Of a stretch of DNA of 64,000 nt, positions 50,983 to 61,090 are shown one piece after another. Origin of the DNA: Kordiimonas lipolytica (GTDB lineage: Bacteria; Pseudomonadota; Alphaproteobacteria; Sphingomonadales; Kordiimonadaceae); assembly GCF_001550065.1 (NCBI RefSeq), contig NZ_LRUB01000017.1, positions 1-64,000 on the forward strand, read 5' to 3'. A program made the translations under genes and the position numbers. The first letter of the stretch is position 1, and the number at the start of each line of letters is the position of its first letter. Under the pieces are notes generated by a model. It was not told the DNA's origin and ran no database searches. It saw only the letters and a list, made by a program, of their open reading frames with translations.

Positions 50983-51728
50983 GCGCACCCCAAAACGCCA
51001 TAAAGAATGCCATGGTGCTGGCGGCGGGCAAGGGCACACGCATGGGTGCGATCTCTGACACCACGCCGAAACCGCTTGTGCGCGTCGCTGGCGTGCCGCT
51101 GCTGGACCGCATTCTGGCGCACCTCTGGAAGGTGGGCTGTGAAAAAATCGTGGTCAATGTGCATCATCTGGCTGACCAGATCGAAAGCCACCTTGCCCCG
51201 CTTGTGGCAGAGGGGCATGTGGCTATATCTGACGAACGCGACGCGCTTCTTGAAACCGGCGGCGGCGTGAAAAAAGCGCTGCCGATGCTCGGGCGCGACC
51301 CGATCTATGTGATCAACAGCGACGCCCTTTGGGTCGATGGGACGGGCGGCACACTCACCCGGCTTGCGCAGGTGTTTGACCCCAAGCGCATGGATGTGCT
51401 GCTGTTGCTGGTGCCCACAGCGGAGGCGCTTGGTTATCATGGTGCAGGAGACTTTATTCCGGACGGTGATCCGTCTGGTCCAACACCTATTCGTTTCCGC
51501 GGCTCCGCTGCGTCTGCGCCTGTTATGTTCGGCGGCATTCAACTGGTGAACCCCGCGCTTTATGATGATATGCCGGAAGGCAGGTGGTCAAATGTGGAGA
51601 TTTTCCGCAAGGCTGAAAAGGCTGGCCGGCTGTTCGGACTTTTGCACACCGGGCACTGGATGCATGTGGGCACGCCCGAAGCCATCAAGGCGGCGGAGGA
51701 CAAGCTGGCCTCCCTGCGACTGGGCTAG
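50979..51728 (+). CDS. nucleotidyltransferase (MurU-like, sugar-1-phosphate type)
   Basis: The 249-residue product has the nucleotidyltransferase signature MVLAAGKGTRMGAISDTTPKP at the N-terminus, the activated-sugar region LETGGGVKKALP, the metal-site VINSDALW and the C-terminal HTGHWMHVGTPEA. It resembles MurU, which converts MurNAc-1-phosphate to UDP-MurNAc in cell-wall recycling. The start overlaps tsaE by four bases and the stop is three bases before addB. Confidence 0.85.
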   Translation: MSAPQNAIKNAMVLAAGKGTRMGAISDTTPKPLVRVAGVPLLDRILAHLWKVGCEKIVVNVHHLADQIESHLAPLVAEGHVAISDERDALLETGGGVKKALPMLGRDPIYVINSDALWVDGTGGTLTRLAQVFDPKRMDVLLLLVPTAEALGYHGAGDFIPDGDPSGPTPIRFRGSAASAPVMFGGIQLVNPALYDDMPEGRWSNVEIFRKAEKAGRLFGLLHTGHWMHVGTPEAIKAAEDKLASLRLG

Positions 51729-51731
51729 GCC

Positions 51732-54701
51732 ATGGCTGATCGCGACCCCACTATTTTCACGGTTGATCCCGCCTATCCCTTCGTGGATGCGCTCGCAGCG
51801 GGCCTGATCAGCCGCGCAGGCGGGGACCCTACAGCGCTCGCGGACATGACAGTGTTGGTGCCTAACCGGCGGGCCGGGCGGTCGCTCCGCGAAGCCTTCC
51901 TGCGCCAGCTTGGTCAGAAGCCCACGCTCCTCCCCGCCATGCGCCCGATCGGCGATGTGGACGAAGACGAAATCACTTTCCTTGGGGCTGGCTTGGGCCT
52001 CGACCCATCTGACCTTAAGCCCGCCATTGGTGGCACGCGGCGACAGGTTCTCTTGATGCAGCAGGTGATGCGCTGGATTGCGCTCAAAGGCGAGCGGCTC
52101 GCTCCCGCACAAGGCTGGCGTCTGGCCGGCGAGCTTGCCAAGCTGATGGACAGTATCGACACGGAAGGCCTGTCGTTTGACGGCCTCAAGGACCTGGTGC
52201 CCGAAAATCTGGCGCACCACTGGGAAGATACGCTCGCCTTCCTCAAGATTGTGTCAGAGCACTGGCCTGCGATCCTCGAGGCAGAGGGTGCGATGAACCC
52301 GGCGGCCCGGCGCGATGCCATGCTGGATATTGTCGCTGAAGCCTGGGCCCAGCGCCCGCCTGTTGGGCAAGTGTTTGCGGCCGGTTCCACGGGCTCGATT
52401 CCGGCAACAGCGAAGCTTCTCTCAGTTGTCGCGCGGATGCCGAACGGGGCGGTGATCTTGCCGGGGCTGGACCGCGACATGCCCGACCGCGCCTGGGACG
52501 CCATCGATGCCACGCACCCGCAAGGCGTGCTGAAAAGCCTGCTTCTTACCATGGGCGCAAATCGGCACGAGGTAGCCCACTGGCCTGTGCCCAGTCTGCC
52601 TGTCGGGCCGAACCGGGGGCTCCTTCTCAGGCACGCGTTGCTGCCTGCCAAGGAAACCGATGGCTGGCGGGGTCTTGGCCTCGCGGATGCTGATGACCCC
52701 TTCGCGGGCCTGAAGAAACTGGTGGCGCCCACGCGCCGCGAGGAAGCCGACGCCATTGCGGTGATGATGCGTGAGGTTCTTGAAGAGCCATCAAAGACCG
52801 CGGCGCTTGTGACGCCTGACCGGGCGCTTGCCCGCATGGTGCGCGCCAGCCTGTCGCGCTGGGGCATTGAGGTGGACGATTCCGGTGGTGACCGGGTGCT
52901 GAACACACTGCCCGGTCGTTTTATGGGGCTTTTGGCATCTGCCGCATCTGAACAGTTTTCGCCTGTTGCGCTGCTCTCGCTCCTGCAGCATCCGTTTGTC
53001 GCTGTGGGGCTGGATCGCCCGGCGTTCCTTGCGAGCCTCCGGCGGCTGGATACCTTTGTTCTGCGCGGCGTGCGGCCGGCGGGTGGCCTCCATGGCCTGA
53101 TGGCCCGTGCCCGCGTTGTGGCCCAGGACACTAAGGCTGGCTTCAACGACGATGACATTGCGGTGCTTGAGTGCGTGATCAAGGCGCTTGCGCCGCTTGA
53201 ACAGGGCCTCGCGGAAGAATTGCCGCTCGATGCGCTGCTGCGCCGCCATGTGGGTGTGGCCGAAGCGCTTGCCTCGACCGAGGCTGAAGCTGGCGAAGCC
53301 ATCCTGTGGAAGGGCGAGGAAGGCCAGGCGCTGGCGGATGCGCTGGCGGACCTGATTCAGGAAACAACGCCAGTGACCGGTGTGATGGCAGACGGCTATG
53401 CCGCCCTGTTCGATGAACTGCTGGCTGGCGTCAGCGTGCGGCCCGTGTGGCGCCAGCACCCGCGCCTGTCCATTTGGGGGACGCTGGAGGCCCGTCTGCA
53501 GCGGGCTGACCTGATGATCCTTGGCGGTCTCAATGAAGGCACCTGGCCGGGCGAGGTGAAGCCCGAGCCCTGGATGAACCGCCCGATGCGGGCAGAGTTC
53601 GGCTTGCCGCCGCTTGAACGCCGGATTGGGCAGTCTGCCCACGATTTCGTGCAGGCGGCTTCAGGCGGTGATGTGGTGCTGACGCGCGCGGAAAAAGTGG
53701 GCGGCGCGCCAACGGTGCCAAGCCGCTGGCTGTTCCGTATTGAAGCCCTCGCAGGCCGCGAGGTCCCAAGTGCAGGGCCTTATCTTGATTGGGCGGCAGC
53801 GCTTGACCGCAGCGCGGTGGTGACACCCTGCCTGCCGCCGCGGCCTACGCCGCCACTGGATGCGCGCCCCTCCAAGCTTTCGGTTACACAAGTGGAAACC
53901 TGGATGCGTGACCCATATGGCCTTTATGCGCAGAAGGTGCTGGGCTTCCGCCCGCTTGACCCGGTGGACGACCGACCGAATGCAGCCACCAAAGGCACGC
54001 TGCTTCATGAGGCGCTTGAACGCTTCCTTCTTGAAGACGGCCCCACGCGCGGTGATGCGGGGCTCAAGCGCCTGATGGAAGTAGGCCGTAAGGTGTTCGA
54101 AGACGTCCTGACCATGCCCACGGTTTATGCTTTTTGGTGGCCGCGGTTCGAGCGTATTGCCGACTGGTTCGTGAAAAATGAGGCCGAGCGCGCGGAGCTT
54201 TATGACGTGGCAGCGGTGGAAAGCTGGGCAGAGGCGAAGCTGCCGGGCGCCGATTTCACGCTGATCGCCAAGGCAGACCGGATCGACCGCCGGCGGGAAG
54301 GCGGCGCGCTGACCATCATAGACTATAAAACCGGCAACATTCCCACCAAACGCCGCATGGAAGCGGGCTTCGCGCCCCAGCTGCCGCTTGAGGGCTGGCT
54401 AGCTGAGCGCGGCGCGTTCGAGGGCGTGGACGGGACAGAGGTTGAAGACCTTGTGTTCTGGGAACTGAAGGGCGGGGAGCCGGTGCAGAAACAGCACCGC
54501 CCCATCAAAGACGTGCCGGATATTATTTCGGACGCGGAACAAGGCTTAACCGGCCTGGTGAAAGAGTTCTCGAAGCCCACGACACCATATCTTTCCAACC
54601 CGCGGCCCAAGGAAGCCGGTTATGGCGACTATGACCATCTTGCGCGGGTGAAAGAATGGCGTAACGCCGATGATCCGTTCGGGGGAGGCAAAGATGGCTA
54701 A
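51732..54701 (+). CDS. addB: AddB, ATP-dependent double-strand break repair nuclease subunit
   Basis: The 989-residue product has length and layout of alphaproteobacterial AddB: an inactivated helicase-like N-terminal region starting VLVPNRRAGRSLREAF, and a C-terminal PD-(D/E)xK nuclease domain with IIDYKTGNIPTKR. With AddA it processes double-strand breaks for RecA loading. It begins three bases after the nucleotidyltransferase and overlaps addA by eight bases. Confidence 0.95.
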   Translation: MADRDPTIFTVDPAYPFVDALAAGLISRAGGDPTALADMTVLVPNRRAGRSLREAFLRQLGQKPTLLPAMRPIGDVDEDEITFLGAGLGLDPSDLKPAIGGTRRQVLLMQQVMRWIALKGERLAPAQGWRLAGELAKLMDSIDTEGLSFDGLKDLVPENLAHHWEDTLAFLKIVSEHWPAILEAEGAMNPAARRDAMLDIVAEAWAQRPPVGQVFAAGSTGSIPATAKLLSVVARMPNGAVILPGLDRDMPDRAWDAIDATHPQGVLKSLLLTMGANRHEVAHWPVPSLPVGPNRGLLLRHALLPAKETDGWRGLGLADADDPFAGLKKLVAPTRREEADAIAVMMREVLEEPSKTAALVTPDRALARMVRASLSRWGIEVDDSGGDRVLNTLPGRFMGLLASAASEQFSPVALLSLLQHPFVAVGLDRPAFLASLRRLDTFVLRGVRPAGGLHGLMARARVVAQDTKAGFNDDDIAVLECVIKALAPLEQGLAEELPLDALLRRHVGVAEALASTEAEAGEAILWKGEEGQALADALADLIQETTPVTGVMADGYAALFDELLAGVSVRPVWRQHPRLSIWGTLEARLQRADLMILGGLNEGTWPGEVKPEPWMNRPMRAEFGLPPLERRIGQSAHDFVQAASGGDVVLTRAEKVGGAPTVPSRWLFRIEALAGREVPSAGPYLDWAAALDRSAVVTPCLPPRPTPPLDARPSKLSVTQVETWMRDPYGLYAQKVLGFRPLDPVDDRPNAATKGTLLHEALERFLLEDGPTRGDAGLKRLMEVGRKVFEDVLTMPTVYAFWWPRFERIADWFVKNEAERAELYDVAAVESWAEAKLPGADFTLIAKADRIDRRREGGALTIIDYKTGNIPTKRRMEAGFAPQLPLEGWLAERGAFEGVDGTEVEDLVFWELKGGEPVQKQHRPIKDVPDIISDAEQGLTGLVKEFSKPTTPYLSNPRPKEAGYGDYDHLARVKEWRNADDPFGGGKDG

Positions 54702-57700
54702 ACCCCGCATGACGTTTGAACAGGCGCGTGCCACGCACCCGGAACTGACAGCCTGGGTGGGCGCATCTGCCGGAACGGGCAAGACCCACGTTCTGACCGC
54801 CCGCGTGCTTCGGCTGATGCTGACGGGTACAGACCCTGAAAACATCGTCTGCCTGACCTTCACCAAGGCTGCGGCAGCGGAGATGAAAAACCGTATCTTC
54901 GAGGAACTCGGGCGCTGGACCCTGATGGCCGATGACGTGCTGGCCGCAGAGATCAATCGCCGTACCGAAGAATACCCGGACGCTGACATGCTGACCCGCG
55001 CGCGTCAGCTGTTCGCAAAGGTGCTTGATCTGTCTGGTGGACTGCAGATCCAGACGTTCCACAGCTTCTGTCAGGCGCTTCTGGGCCGTTTCCCGCTGGA
55101 GGCTGGGATGGCACCGGGGTTCGAGGGCATGGACGAAGCGGACGCCGCAGAGACCATGGCGTCGGCCAAGGACCAGATGCTGGCTTACACCCAGACGCCA
55201 GCTGGCGCGGCGGTCAAGAAGGCGCTCGACAAGGTCGCGGGGCTGGTAACGGAAAACACCTTCGATGAGGTGATCGAGCGGCTGTCGTTCGAAGCCTCCA
55301 CCCTCCGCCGTGCGGAGCAGGCATACGGCAGCATGGGGCTGGTGCCCGCCCTATACCGCGCGCTTGACCTGACGCCGGGAGAAACAAAAGCCGCAGTGCT
55401 TGAGGCGGCGATAGCGGACGACGCGTTCGACCTTGGGGGCATGCGCACTATCGGGCCGGTTCTGCTTGCAGGCAGCAAGACGGAAGCGAAAGCAGGGGAA
55501 GCGATCACCGCATTCACGGCAGCGGAAGGGGACGCGCGCAAAGCATTGTTTGATGACTATGCGCTGGCCTTTCTGACTGCCACCGGTACGCCCCGCGCCC
55601 GGATCGCGGTCAAGAAAACGCTAACAGACCATCCCGAGTTTGAAGCGATCATTGAGAAAGAACAGACGCGCCTCATGCGCGTGACGGACCGTATGGCACG
55701 GATCGAGGCGGCAGAGGCCACAACGGCGCTGTTGCAGCTTGGGCTCGCGCAGCTTGGGCGCTATCACGATATCAAGTCTGAGCGCGGGCTTGTGGATTTC
55801 GACGACATGATCGACCGCACGGTGGGTCTTCTGAGCCGCGGGGACGTGGCGCCGTGGGTGCTCTTCAAGCTGGACGCGCAGGTGGACCATATATTGGTTG
55901 ATGAAGCGCAGGATACCAACCGCGACCAGTGGCGGGTGGTGGAGGCGCTGGCGGCTGAGTTTTTCTCAGGCGAGGGCGCGCGTGACCGGGATGTGGTGCG
56001 CACCATCTTTGCCGTGGGGGACGCCAAGCAATCGATCTTTTCTTTCCAGCGCGCCGACCCGCGCGAGTTCGTTGCTGCGCGCGACCGGGTGTTCCACCGT
56101 GCCTGGCAGGCGGAATGCGAGGCCGAACCTGTACCGCTTAATCTGTCGTTCCGCTCGGGTGGTGCTGTACTGTCGCTTGTGGATGCTGTGTTCCACCGGG
56201 AAGCAGACGCGTGGCACGGACTTTCCGCGGACCTTGAGCATGTGGAACACCAGTTTATCCGTTCTGGCCATGGCGGCCTTGTGGAGCTGTGGCCGCTCGA
56301 GGCACCAGCCGCGGATAATGAGGGCGACGAGGAAGCCACATGGGTGCCGCCTACCGTTCAGGAACAGGCAGATGACGCGGAAGGCCGCACGGCCTGGCGC
56401 ATCGCCCGACGTATCAATGACATGATCCGCAACCGTGAGATTCTGGAAGCGCAGGGCCGCCCCATTGAGGCAGGCGACGTGCTGGTGCTGGTGCGCCGCC
56501 GGACGGCGTTTGTCGACCATCTGGTGCGCGCGCTCAAGTATCTGGGCGTGCCGGTGGCGGGCCGCGACCGGATGGTGCTGACGGACGAGCTGCCGGTGAT
56601 GGACTTGCTCGCGCTGGCGCACGCGGCGCTTCTGCCCACCGATGACCTGACGCTGGCGACCGTGCTCAAAAGCCCGTTCGTGGGCTTCGATGACGACTTG
56701 TTGTTTGATCTCGCTTACGGCCGTAAGGGTGCCTTGTGGCACGCGCTCCAGAAGAAAGCGGGGGAGAGGCCGGAGTTCGCCCGTGCACTGAAGTTCATGC
56801 AGGACGTGGTGAAGGGCGCGGATATCCTGACGCCGTTCGAGTTTTTCTCTCATGTGCTCACTGACCTGGGCGGTCGGAAAAAGCTGACATCCCGTCTCGG
56901 GGAAGAGGTGCATGACCCGATCGATGAACTTCTGGAGGAAGCGCTGCGGTTCGAACACACGCAGGCCGCCAGCCTGCAGGCCTTCATTCACCGGGTGGAG
57001 CATGGCGGCACCCAGATCAAGCGGGATATGGAAGCTGCGGGCGGTGCCGTGCGCATCATGACAGCCCACAGCGCCAAGGGCCTTCAGGCGCCGATTGTGT
57101 TCCTCTCGGACCTTGTGAGCATGCCGGATGTGAGCCGTGACGGACGCGTGCTGCCCTTGGAGGCAAAAGACCCGGATATGCCGCCGCTATTGCTGTGGAC
57201 ATCGCCTGCCAAGAACCTGGCGATCGTTGAGGAGATGAAAGCGGCGCTGAAGGAGAAGCAGGTTCATGAATATAGGCGGCTTCTTTATGTGGCGCTGACG
57301 CGCGCCGAGGACCGGCTTTATATCGCGGGCTGGCAGGACAGGCGGGAGCCGAACGAGCACAGCTGGTTCAAGGCCATCGAGGCCGGTTTTGAGCGCATCG
57401 GGGCGGAGGACGTGACGCTTGCGGACGGGCGTGAGGTGAAGCGCCTGACGGTCGAGCAAACTGCCGAAGTGCCACCCGCGAAGGCGAAAGCAAAAGCAGA
57501 CGCTGTGGCTGCGCTGCCGGATTGGATCACGCAAAGAATGCCCGATGAGCCTGATCCGCCGCGACCGCTGGCGCCCAGCCGCCCGGACGAGGACGAACCT
57601 GCCGCCACAAGCCCGACTGCGCGCGGTGACGGCAAGCGGTTCGAACGCGGACGCTTGATCCACACACTGCTAGAGTGGCTACCTGACATGCCTGTGGATA

Positions 57701-58137
57701 CCCGGGCAGACGCCGCGAAAGCCTATCTGCGGCGCTCGGGCGGCTTGCCCGAAAGCGATGTGGATGCCTTCTGGGGCGAGGTGGAAAATATCCTGAATGA
57801 TCCGGTCTTCAGCCCCTTGTTTGCACCAGGCAGTCGCGCCGAAGTGCAGGTGGCCGGCAGCGTGGGCAGCCGCATCATTTCTGGCCAGGTGGACCGCCTT
57901 GTGGTGACCGAATCAGATGTGCTGATTGTCGACTATAAGACCAACCGCCCGCCACCGAGGGATGCCGCGGGTGTGGCGCCAATTTACCTCAAGCAGATGG
58001 GGCTCTATAAAAGGGCACTCGAGGGCATATACCCTGGGCGCACGGTCCGTACTGCCCTTTTGTGGACGGACATCGCGCTTCTGATGGAACTCAGCAAAAC
58101 CCAGATGGATGAAGCACTTAATACCATGGGGCTTTAG
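54694..58137 (+). CDS. addA: AddA, helicase-nuclease subunit of double-strand break repair
   Basis: The 1147-residue product is a UvrD-type helicase with Walker A GASAGTGKTHVLTARV, LTFTKAAAAEM, Walker B DHILVDEAQDTN, motif RIMTAHSAKGLQAP, YVALTRAEDRLY, and a C-terminal nuclease domain with LIVDYKTNRPPP. It provides the helicase and one nuclease of AddAB. The ATG at 54694 has GGGGGAGGC upstream and lies within the end of addB. Confidence 0.96.
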   Translation: MAKPRMTFEQARATHPELTAWVGASAGTGKTHVLTARVLRLMLTGTDPENIVCLTFTKAAAAEMKNRIFEELGRWTLMADDVLAAEINRRTEEYPDADMLTRARQLFAKVLDLSGGLQIQTFHSFCQALLGRFPLEAGMAPGFEGMDEADAAETMASAKDQMLAYTQTPAGAAVKKALDKVAGLVTENTFDEVIERLSFEASTLRRAEQAYGSMGLVPALYRALDLTPGETKAAVLEAAIADDAFDLGGMRTIGPVLLAGSKTEAKAGEAITAFTAAEGDARKALFDDYALAFLTATGTPRARIAVKKTLTDHPEFEAIIEKEQTRLMRVTDRMARIEAAEATTALLQLGLAQLGRYHDIKSERGLVDFDDMIDRTVGLLSRGDVAPWVLFKLDAQVDHILVDEAQDTNRDQWRVVEALAAEFFSGEGARDRDVVRTIFAVGDAKQSIFSFQRADPREFVAARDRVFHRAWQAECEAEPVPLNLSFRSGGAVLSLVDAVFHREADAWHGLSADLEHVEHQFIRSGHGGLVELWPLEAPAADNEGDEEATWVPPTVQEQADDAEGRTAWRIARRINDMIRNREILEAQGRPIEAGDVLVLVRRRTAFVDHLVRALKYLGVPVAGRDRMVLTDELPVMDLLALAHAALLPTDDLTLATVLKSPFVGFDDDLLFDLAYGRKGALWHALQKKAGERPEFARALKFMQDVVKGADILTPFEFFSHVLTDLGGRKKLTSRLGEEVHDPIDELLEEALRFEHTQAASLQAFIHRVEHGGTQIKRDMEAAGGAVRIMTAHSAKGLQAPIVFLSDLVSMPDVSRDGRVLPLEAKDPDMPPLLLWTSPAKNLAIVEEMKAALKEKQVHEYRRLLYVALTRAEDRLYIAGWQDRREPNEHSWFKAIEAGFERIGAEDVTLADGREVKRLTVEQTAEVPPAKAKAKADAVAALPDWITQRMPDEPDPPRPLAPSRPDEDEPAATSPTARGDGKRFERGRLIHTLLEWLPDMPVDTRADAAKAYLRRSGGLPESDVDAFWGEVENILNDPVFSPLFAPGSRAEVQVAGSVGSRIISGQVDRLVVTESDVLIVDYKTNRPPPRDAAGVAPIYLKQMGLYKRALEGIYPGRTVRTALLWTDIALLMELSKTQMDEALNTMGL

Positions 58138-58302
58138 CCCATATCTGGTTTGTTTTCACGACCGTGTTACTAAACCTTGACCCCGCGCGGGCCTGTTCTT
58201 ACGTTAGCTTTCAAGCCGCCAGTGAGGCGGACAAAAGAGGCAACATTCCGCTCGGGCCTTGTAGCGTTCCGGCCCGGCGAGCAAAAGAAAGAAGACAGAG
58301 TT

Positions 58303-58620
58303 ATGGCGACTATCACCATCACCGACGACAATTTTGAAGCTGAAGTGCTGAAATCCGACAAGCCAGTTCTGGTTGATTTCTGGGCGCCATGGTGCGGCCC
58401 CTGTAAAATGATCGGCCCGGTTCTGGAGCAGATCTCCGGCGAGCGTGACGACATCGTGATCGCGAAGATGGACATCGACGAAAACCCAGAGACGCCAACG
58501 TCTTTCGGTGTGCGTTCGATCCCAACCATGCTGATCTTCAAGGGCGGCGAAGCCGTGGCGACCACCATGGGCGCCAAGCCGAAAGCCCAGCTTGAGCAGT
58601 GGATTGACAGCGCGCTCTAA
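58303..58620 (+). CDS. trxA: thioredoxin
   Basis: The 105-residue product has the WCGPCK redox motif in FWAPWCGPCKMIGP, plus the cis-proline in GVRSIPTMLIF. It is the general cytoplasmic disulfide reductant. The ATG at 58303 gives the canonical N-terminus; longer ORFs from 58177 are untranslated leader. It is downstream of addA with 165 bp between them. Confidence 0.97.
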   Translation: MATITITDDNFEAEVLKSDKPVLVDFWAPWCGPCKMIGPVLEQISGERDDIVIAKMDIDENPETPTSFGVRSIPTMLIFKGGEAVATTMGAKPKAQLEQWIDSAL

Positions 58621-58644
58621 GCGTTCGCTTCATCGAGACTTGAG

Positions 58645-58672
58645 AAAGGCGCCCTATCAGGCGCCTTTTTTT
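58645..58672 (+). terminator. rho-independent terminator after trxA
   Basis: AAAGGCGCC, loop CTATCA, GGCGCCTTT followed by further T residues, 24 bp after the trxA stop. Confidence 0.88.
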
Positions 58673-58684
58673 GTTGCGGAAGGC

Positions 58685-58772
58685 GTCACCCTGAACTTGT
58701 TCCAGGGTCCATTGCTTTAGGTGTCAGCGCGGAAGACGAACTGTATGGATACTGAAACAAGTTCAGCATGAC
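58685..58772. repeat. intergenic palindromic repeat element
   Basis: Two 28-bp arms, 58685-58712 and 58745-58772, are inverted copies (core CTGAACTTGTT-CAG / CTG-AACAAGTTCAG) separated by 32 bp. A related partial copy is at 22221-22255. It lies in the trxA-folC intergenic region between convergent genes. Sequences of this type recur in alphaproteobacterial genomes. Confidence 0.75.
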
Positions 58773-58786
58773 AGTTTTTATCCTAT

Positions 58787-60106
58787 TTAGCTCGGCAGGA
58801 TGCCTGCTTCGCGAAGCACCTGGCCCGCGAGATAGAGCGAGCCTCCGATCAGGACAAAAGGCGGGCGTTCGTCCTGGGCCTTTTCACCCGTCATCTTGAG
58901 CGCCGCTGTTACGTCCTTGGCCACCAGTCCATTGATGCCTGCGTCGGTAGCCGCACCCGCAAGGAAGCCGGGTTCCGCGGCACCCGGCTCACCCGGGATC
59001 GGCACGGCGATCACTCGGTTGACGATGCCCGAAAGGGGCTTCAGGTAGCCCTTGGCATCCTTGTTCCCGAGCATACCAAGGATCAGAATGATCTCGCGCT
59101 CCACCGGGTCCACTTCTGATAGGAACGACCGGATCACTTGCCCTGCCGCCGGGTTATGGCCACCGTCCAGCCACAGGTCATGGCCTTCCGGCAGCATGGC
59201 GTTAAGCGGGCTGTTCTTGATCTCCTGGAGGCGCGCTGGCCAGCGCACCCAACCAAGCCCCGCCTTGATTGCGGCATCGGGGATGGTGATGGCCTGTTGC
59301 GCGTGCGCAAGGGCAATGGCCATGCCCGCGTTTGTCACCTGGTGTTCGCCCACAAGGTTCGGCATGGGCAGGTCAAATTCGCTTTTCCAGTCACCATAAT
59401 TGAAGCCGTCACCGCGTGGTTTGATGCTGGCCTGCCAGTCACGCTCAAAAAGTTTCGGCTGTACGCCTTTTTTCTCGCACACGCCCAGGATGGTCCTTGC
59501 TGCTTCACCCATTTGTGGGCCAACGACCGTGGGGACGCCTTCCTTGATGATGCCGGCTTTTTCAAACGCGATTTTGGCGAGCGTGTCGCCCAGGAACTGT
59601 TCGTGATCCATGCTTACGGGCGTGATGCCCACGGCGGCAGGCTTTGCCACGACATTGGTGGCGTCAAGACGCCCGCCAAGGCCGACCTCGAGGATGCAGA
59701 GGTCTGCCGGCGTGCGCGCGAACGCAAGGATGGCAGCGGCAGTGGTCACTTCAAAGAAAGTGATCGGGTCTTCGCCGTTCGCTTGCTCGCATTCTTCCAA
59801 TAGTTCCGTCAGCGCGTCTTCGGAAATCAGCTTGCCTGCAACACGGATGCGCTCTGCGAACCGAACCAGATGAGGGCTGGTGTAGACATGCACCCGGTGC
59901 CCGGCGGCCTCGGCAATCGCGCGCAGGGTAGCGGTGGTGGAGCCCTTGCCGTTTGTGCCGGCGATATGGATCACGGGTGGCAGCTTGTCCTGCGGGCGAC
60001 CAAGTCGTTCGAGCAAGCGTTCCATGCGGCCAAGCGACAGGTCGATCTTCTTGGGGTGCAGGCGCATCAGGCGCGCCAGAACAGCATCGCTGGCCGATGT
60101 ATCCAC
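58787..60106 (-). CDS. folC: bifunctional folylpolyglutamate synthase / dihydrofolate synthase
   Basis: The 439-residue product has the Mur-ligase-like P-loop IAGTNGKGSTTATL, YTSPHLVRFAERIRV, LEVGLGGRLDATNVV and WLDGGHNPAAGQ. It adds glutamate to folates. The GTG at 60106 has GGGAG seven bases upstream. It lies downstream of accD, the order seen in many alphaproteobacteria. Confidence 0.96.
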   Translation of the reverse strand: MDTSASDAVLARLMRLHPKKIDLSLGRMERLLERLGRPQDKLPPVIHIAGTNGKGSTTATLRAIAEAAGHRVHVYTSPHLVRFAERIRVAGKLISEDALTELLEECEQANGEDPITFFEVTTAAAILAFARTPADLCILEVGLGGRLDATNVVAKPAAVGITPVSMDHEQFLGDTLAKIAFEKAGIIKEGVPTVVGPQMGEAARTILGVCEKKGVQPKLFERDWQASIKPRGDGFNYGDWKSEFDLPMPNLVGEHQVTNAGMAIALAHAQQAITIPDAAIKAGLGWVRWPARLQEIKNSPLNAMLPEGHDLWLDGGHNPAAGQVIRSFLSEVDPVEREIILILGMLGNKDAKGYLKPLSGIVNRVIAVPIPGEPGAAEPGFLAGAATDAGINGLVAKDVTAALKMTGEKAQDERPPFVLIGGSLYLAGQVLREAGILPS

Positions 60107-60123
60107 GAATGGGCTCCCTAAAG

Positions 60124-60186
60124 AAAGGCCGCCTGGCTGGATGCCGGCGGCCGGTCAAGACTTACAAAATTTATTCGGCGGCCTTT
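60124..60186 (-). terminator. hairpin between accD and folC, possible attenuating terminator
   Basis: Read leftward, AAAGGCCGCC (containing the end of accD) pairs with GGCGGCCTTT over 10 bp, followed by CTTTAG. A second internal stem (GCCGGC-type) lies in the loop. It could reduce folC expression relative to accD. Confidence 0.45.
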
Positions 60187-61043
60187 TTCTTATGCCGCCC
60201 GCCCATCAGGAGGCGGATCATAGTACCCAGCTTTTCGCCCAGCTCATGCCGGTGCACAACCGCGTCCACCATGCCGTGTTCCTGCAGATATTCTGCTGTC
60301 TGGAACCGTTCCGGCAGTTTCTCACGGATGGTTTGTTCGATTACACGCTGGCCTGCAAAACCGATCATGCAGCCCGGCTCAGCGATCTGAACGTCGCCCA
60401 GCATGGCATAGGATGCAGACACGCCACCTGTTGTCGGGTCTGTCAGCACAACAATGTAAGGCAGGCCCGCGTCGCGGAGCATCTGGATCGCGACCGTGGT
60501 GCGCGGCATCTGCATCAGGGAAAGAATGCCTTCCTGCATGCGTGCGCCACCCGAGGCGGTCATCATTACATATGGCGCGCCGATCTTCAGTGCATGGCGA
60601 GCGCCGGCAATGATGCCTTCGCCCACGGCCATGCCCATGGAACCGCCCATGAAGAAGAAGTTCTGAACCGCGACGACAACCTGTTCGCCGCCGATCTTGC
60701 CCACAGCAACCTTGATGGCATCTTCATCGCCGGTTTTCTTGCGCGCGTTCTTGAGGCGCTCGGAATATCTTTGCGTGTCGCGGAACTTCAGCGGGTCCTG
60801 CGTCACGTCTGGCAGGTCGATAAGATCGTAGGTGCCATGATCGAAAAGATTGTCGAACCGGTCGGTGGGCGGTACGCGGTCGTGATGGTCGCAGTGCGCA
60901 CACACATATTGGTTGGCGACAAATTCTTTCTGGAAGATCATCTGGCCGCAGCTTTTGCACTTGTGCCAAAGGTTGTCTGGTGTTTCCTTTGGGTTCAGTA
61001 CTTTTTGCAGCTTCGGTTTTACATAGTTGGTGAGCCAGCTCAT
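60171..61043 (-). CDS. accD: acetyl-CoA carboxylase carboxyltransferase beta subunit
   Basis: The 290-residue product has the N-terminal zinc ribbon CKSC-x-C-x-x-C (CKSCGQ and CAHCDHHD) and the carboxyltransferase core with [24 protein letters not shown] and [12 protein letters not shown]. With AccA it transfers carboxyl from biotin to acetyl-CoA to form malonyl-CoA. The ATG at 61043 gives [11 protein letters not shown]. It is 48 bp downstream of trpA. Confidence 0.97.
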   Translation of the reverse strand: MSWLTNYVKPKLQKVLNPKETPDNLWHKCKSCGQMIFQKEFVANQYVCAHCDHHDRVPPTDRFDNLFDHGTYDLIDLPDVTQDPLKFRDTQRYSERLKNARKKTGDEDAIKVAVGKIGGEQVVVAVQNFFFMGGSMGMAVGEGIIAGARHALKIGAPYVMMTASGGARMQEGILSLMQMPRTTVAIQMLRDAGLPYIVVLTDPTTGGVSASYAMLGDVQIAEPGCMIGFAGQRVIEQTIREKLPERFQTAEYLQEHGMVDAVVHRHELGEKLGTMIRLLMGGRHKKKAAE

Positions 61044-61090
61044 GCGTCTCAACCCCTTCTCTTATCTGCCTTTTTGGCGCTTGGCGCCCT

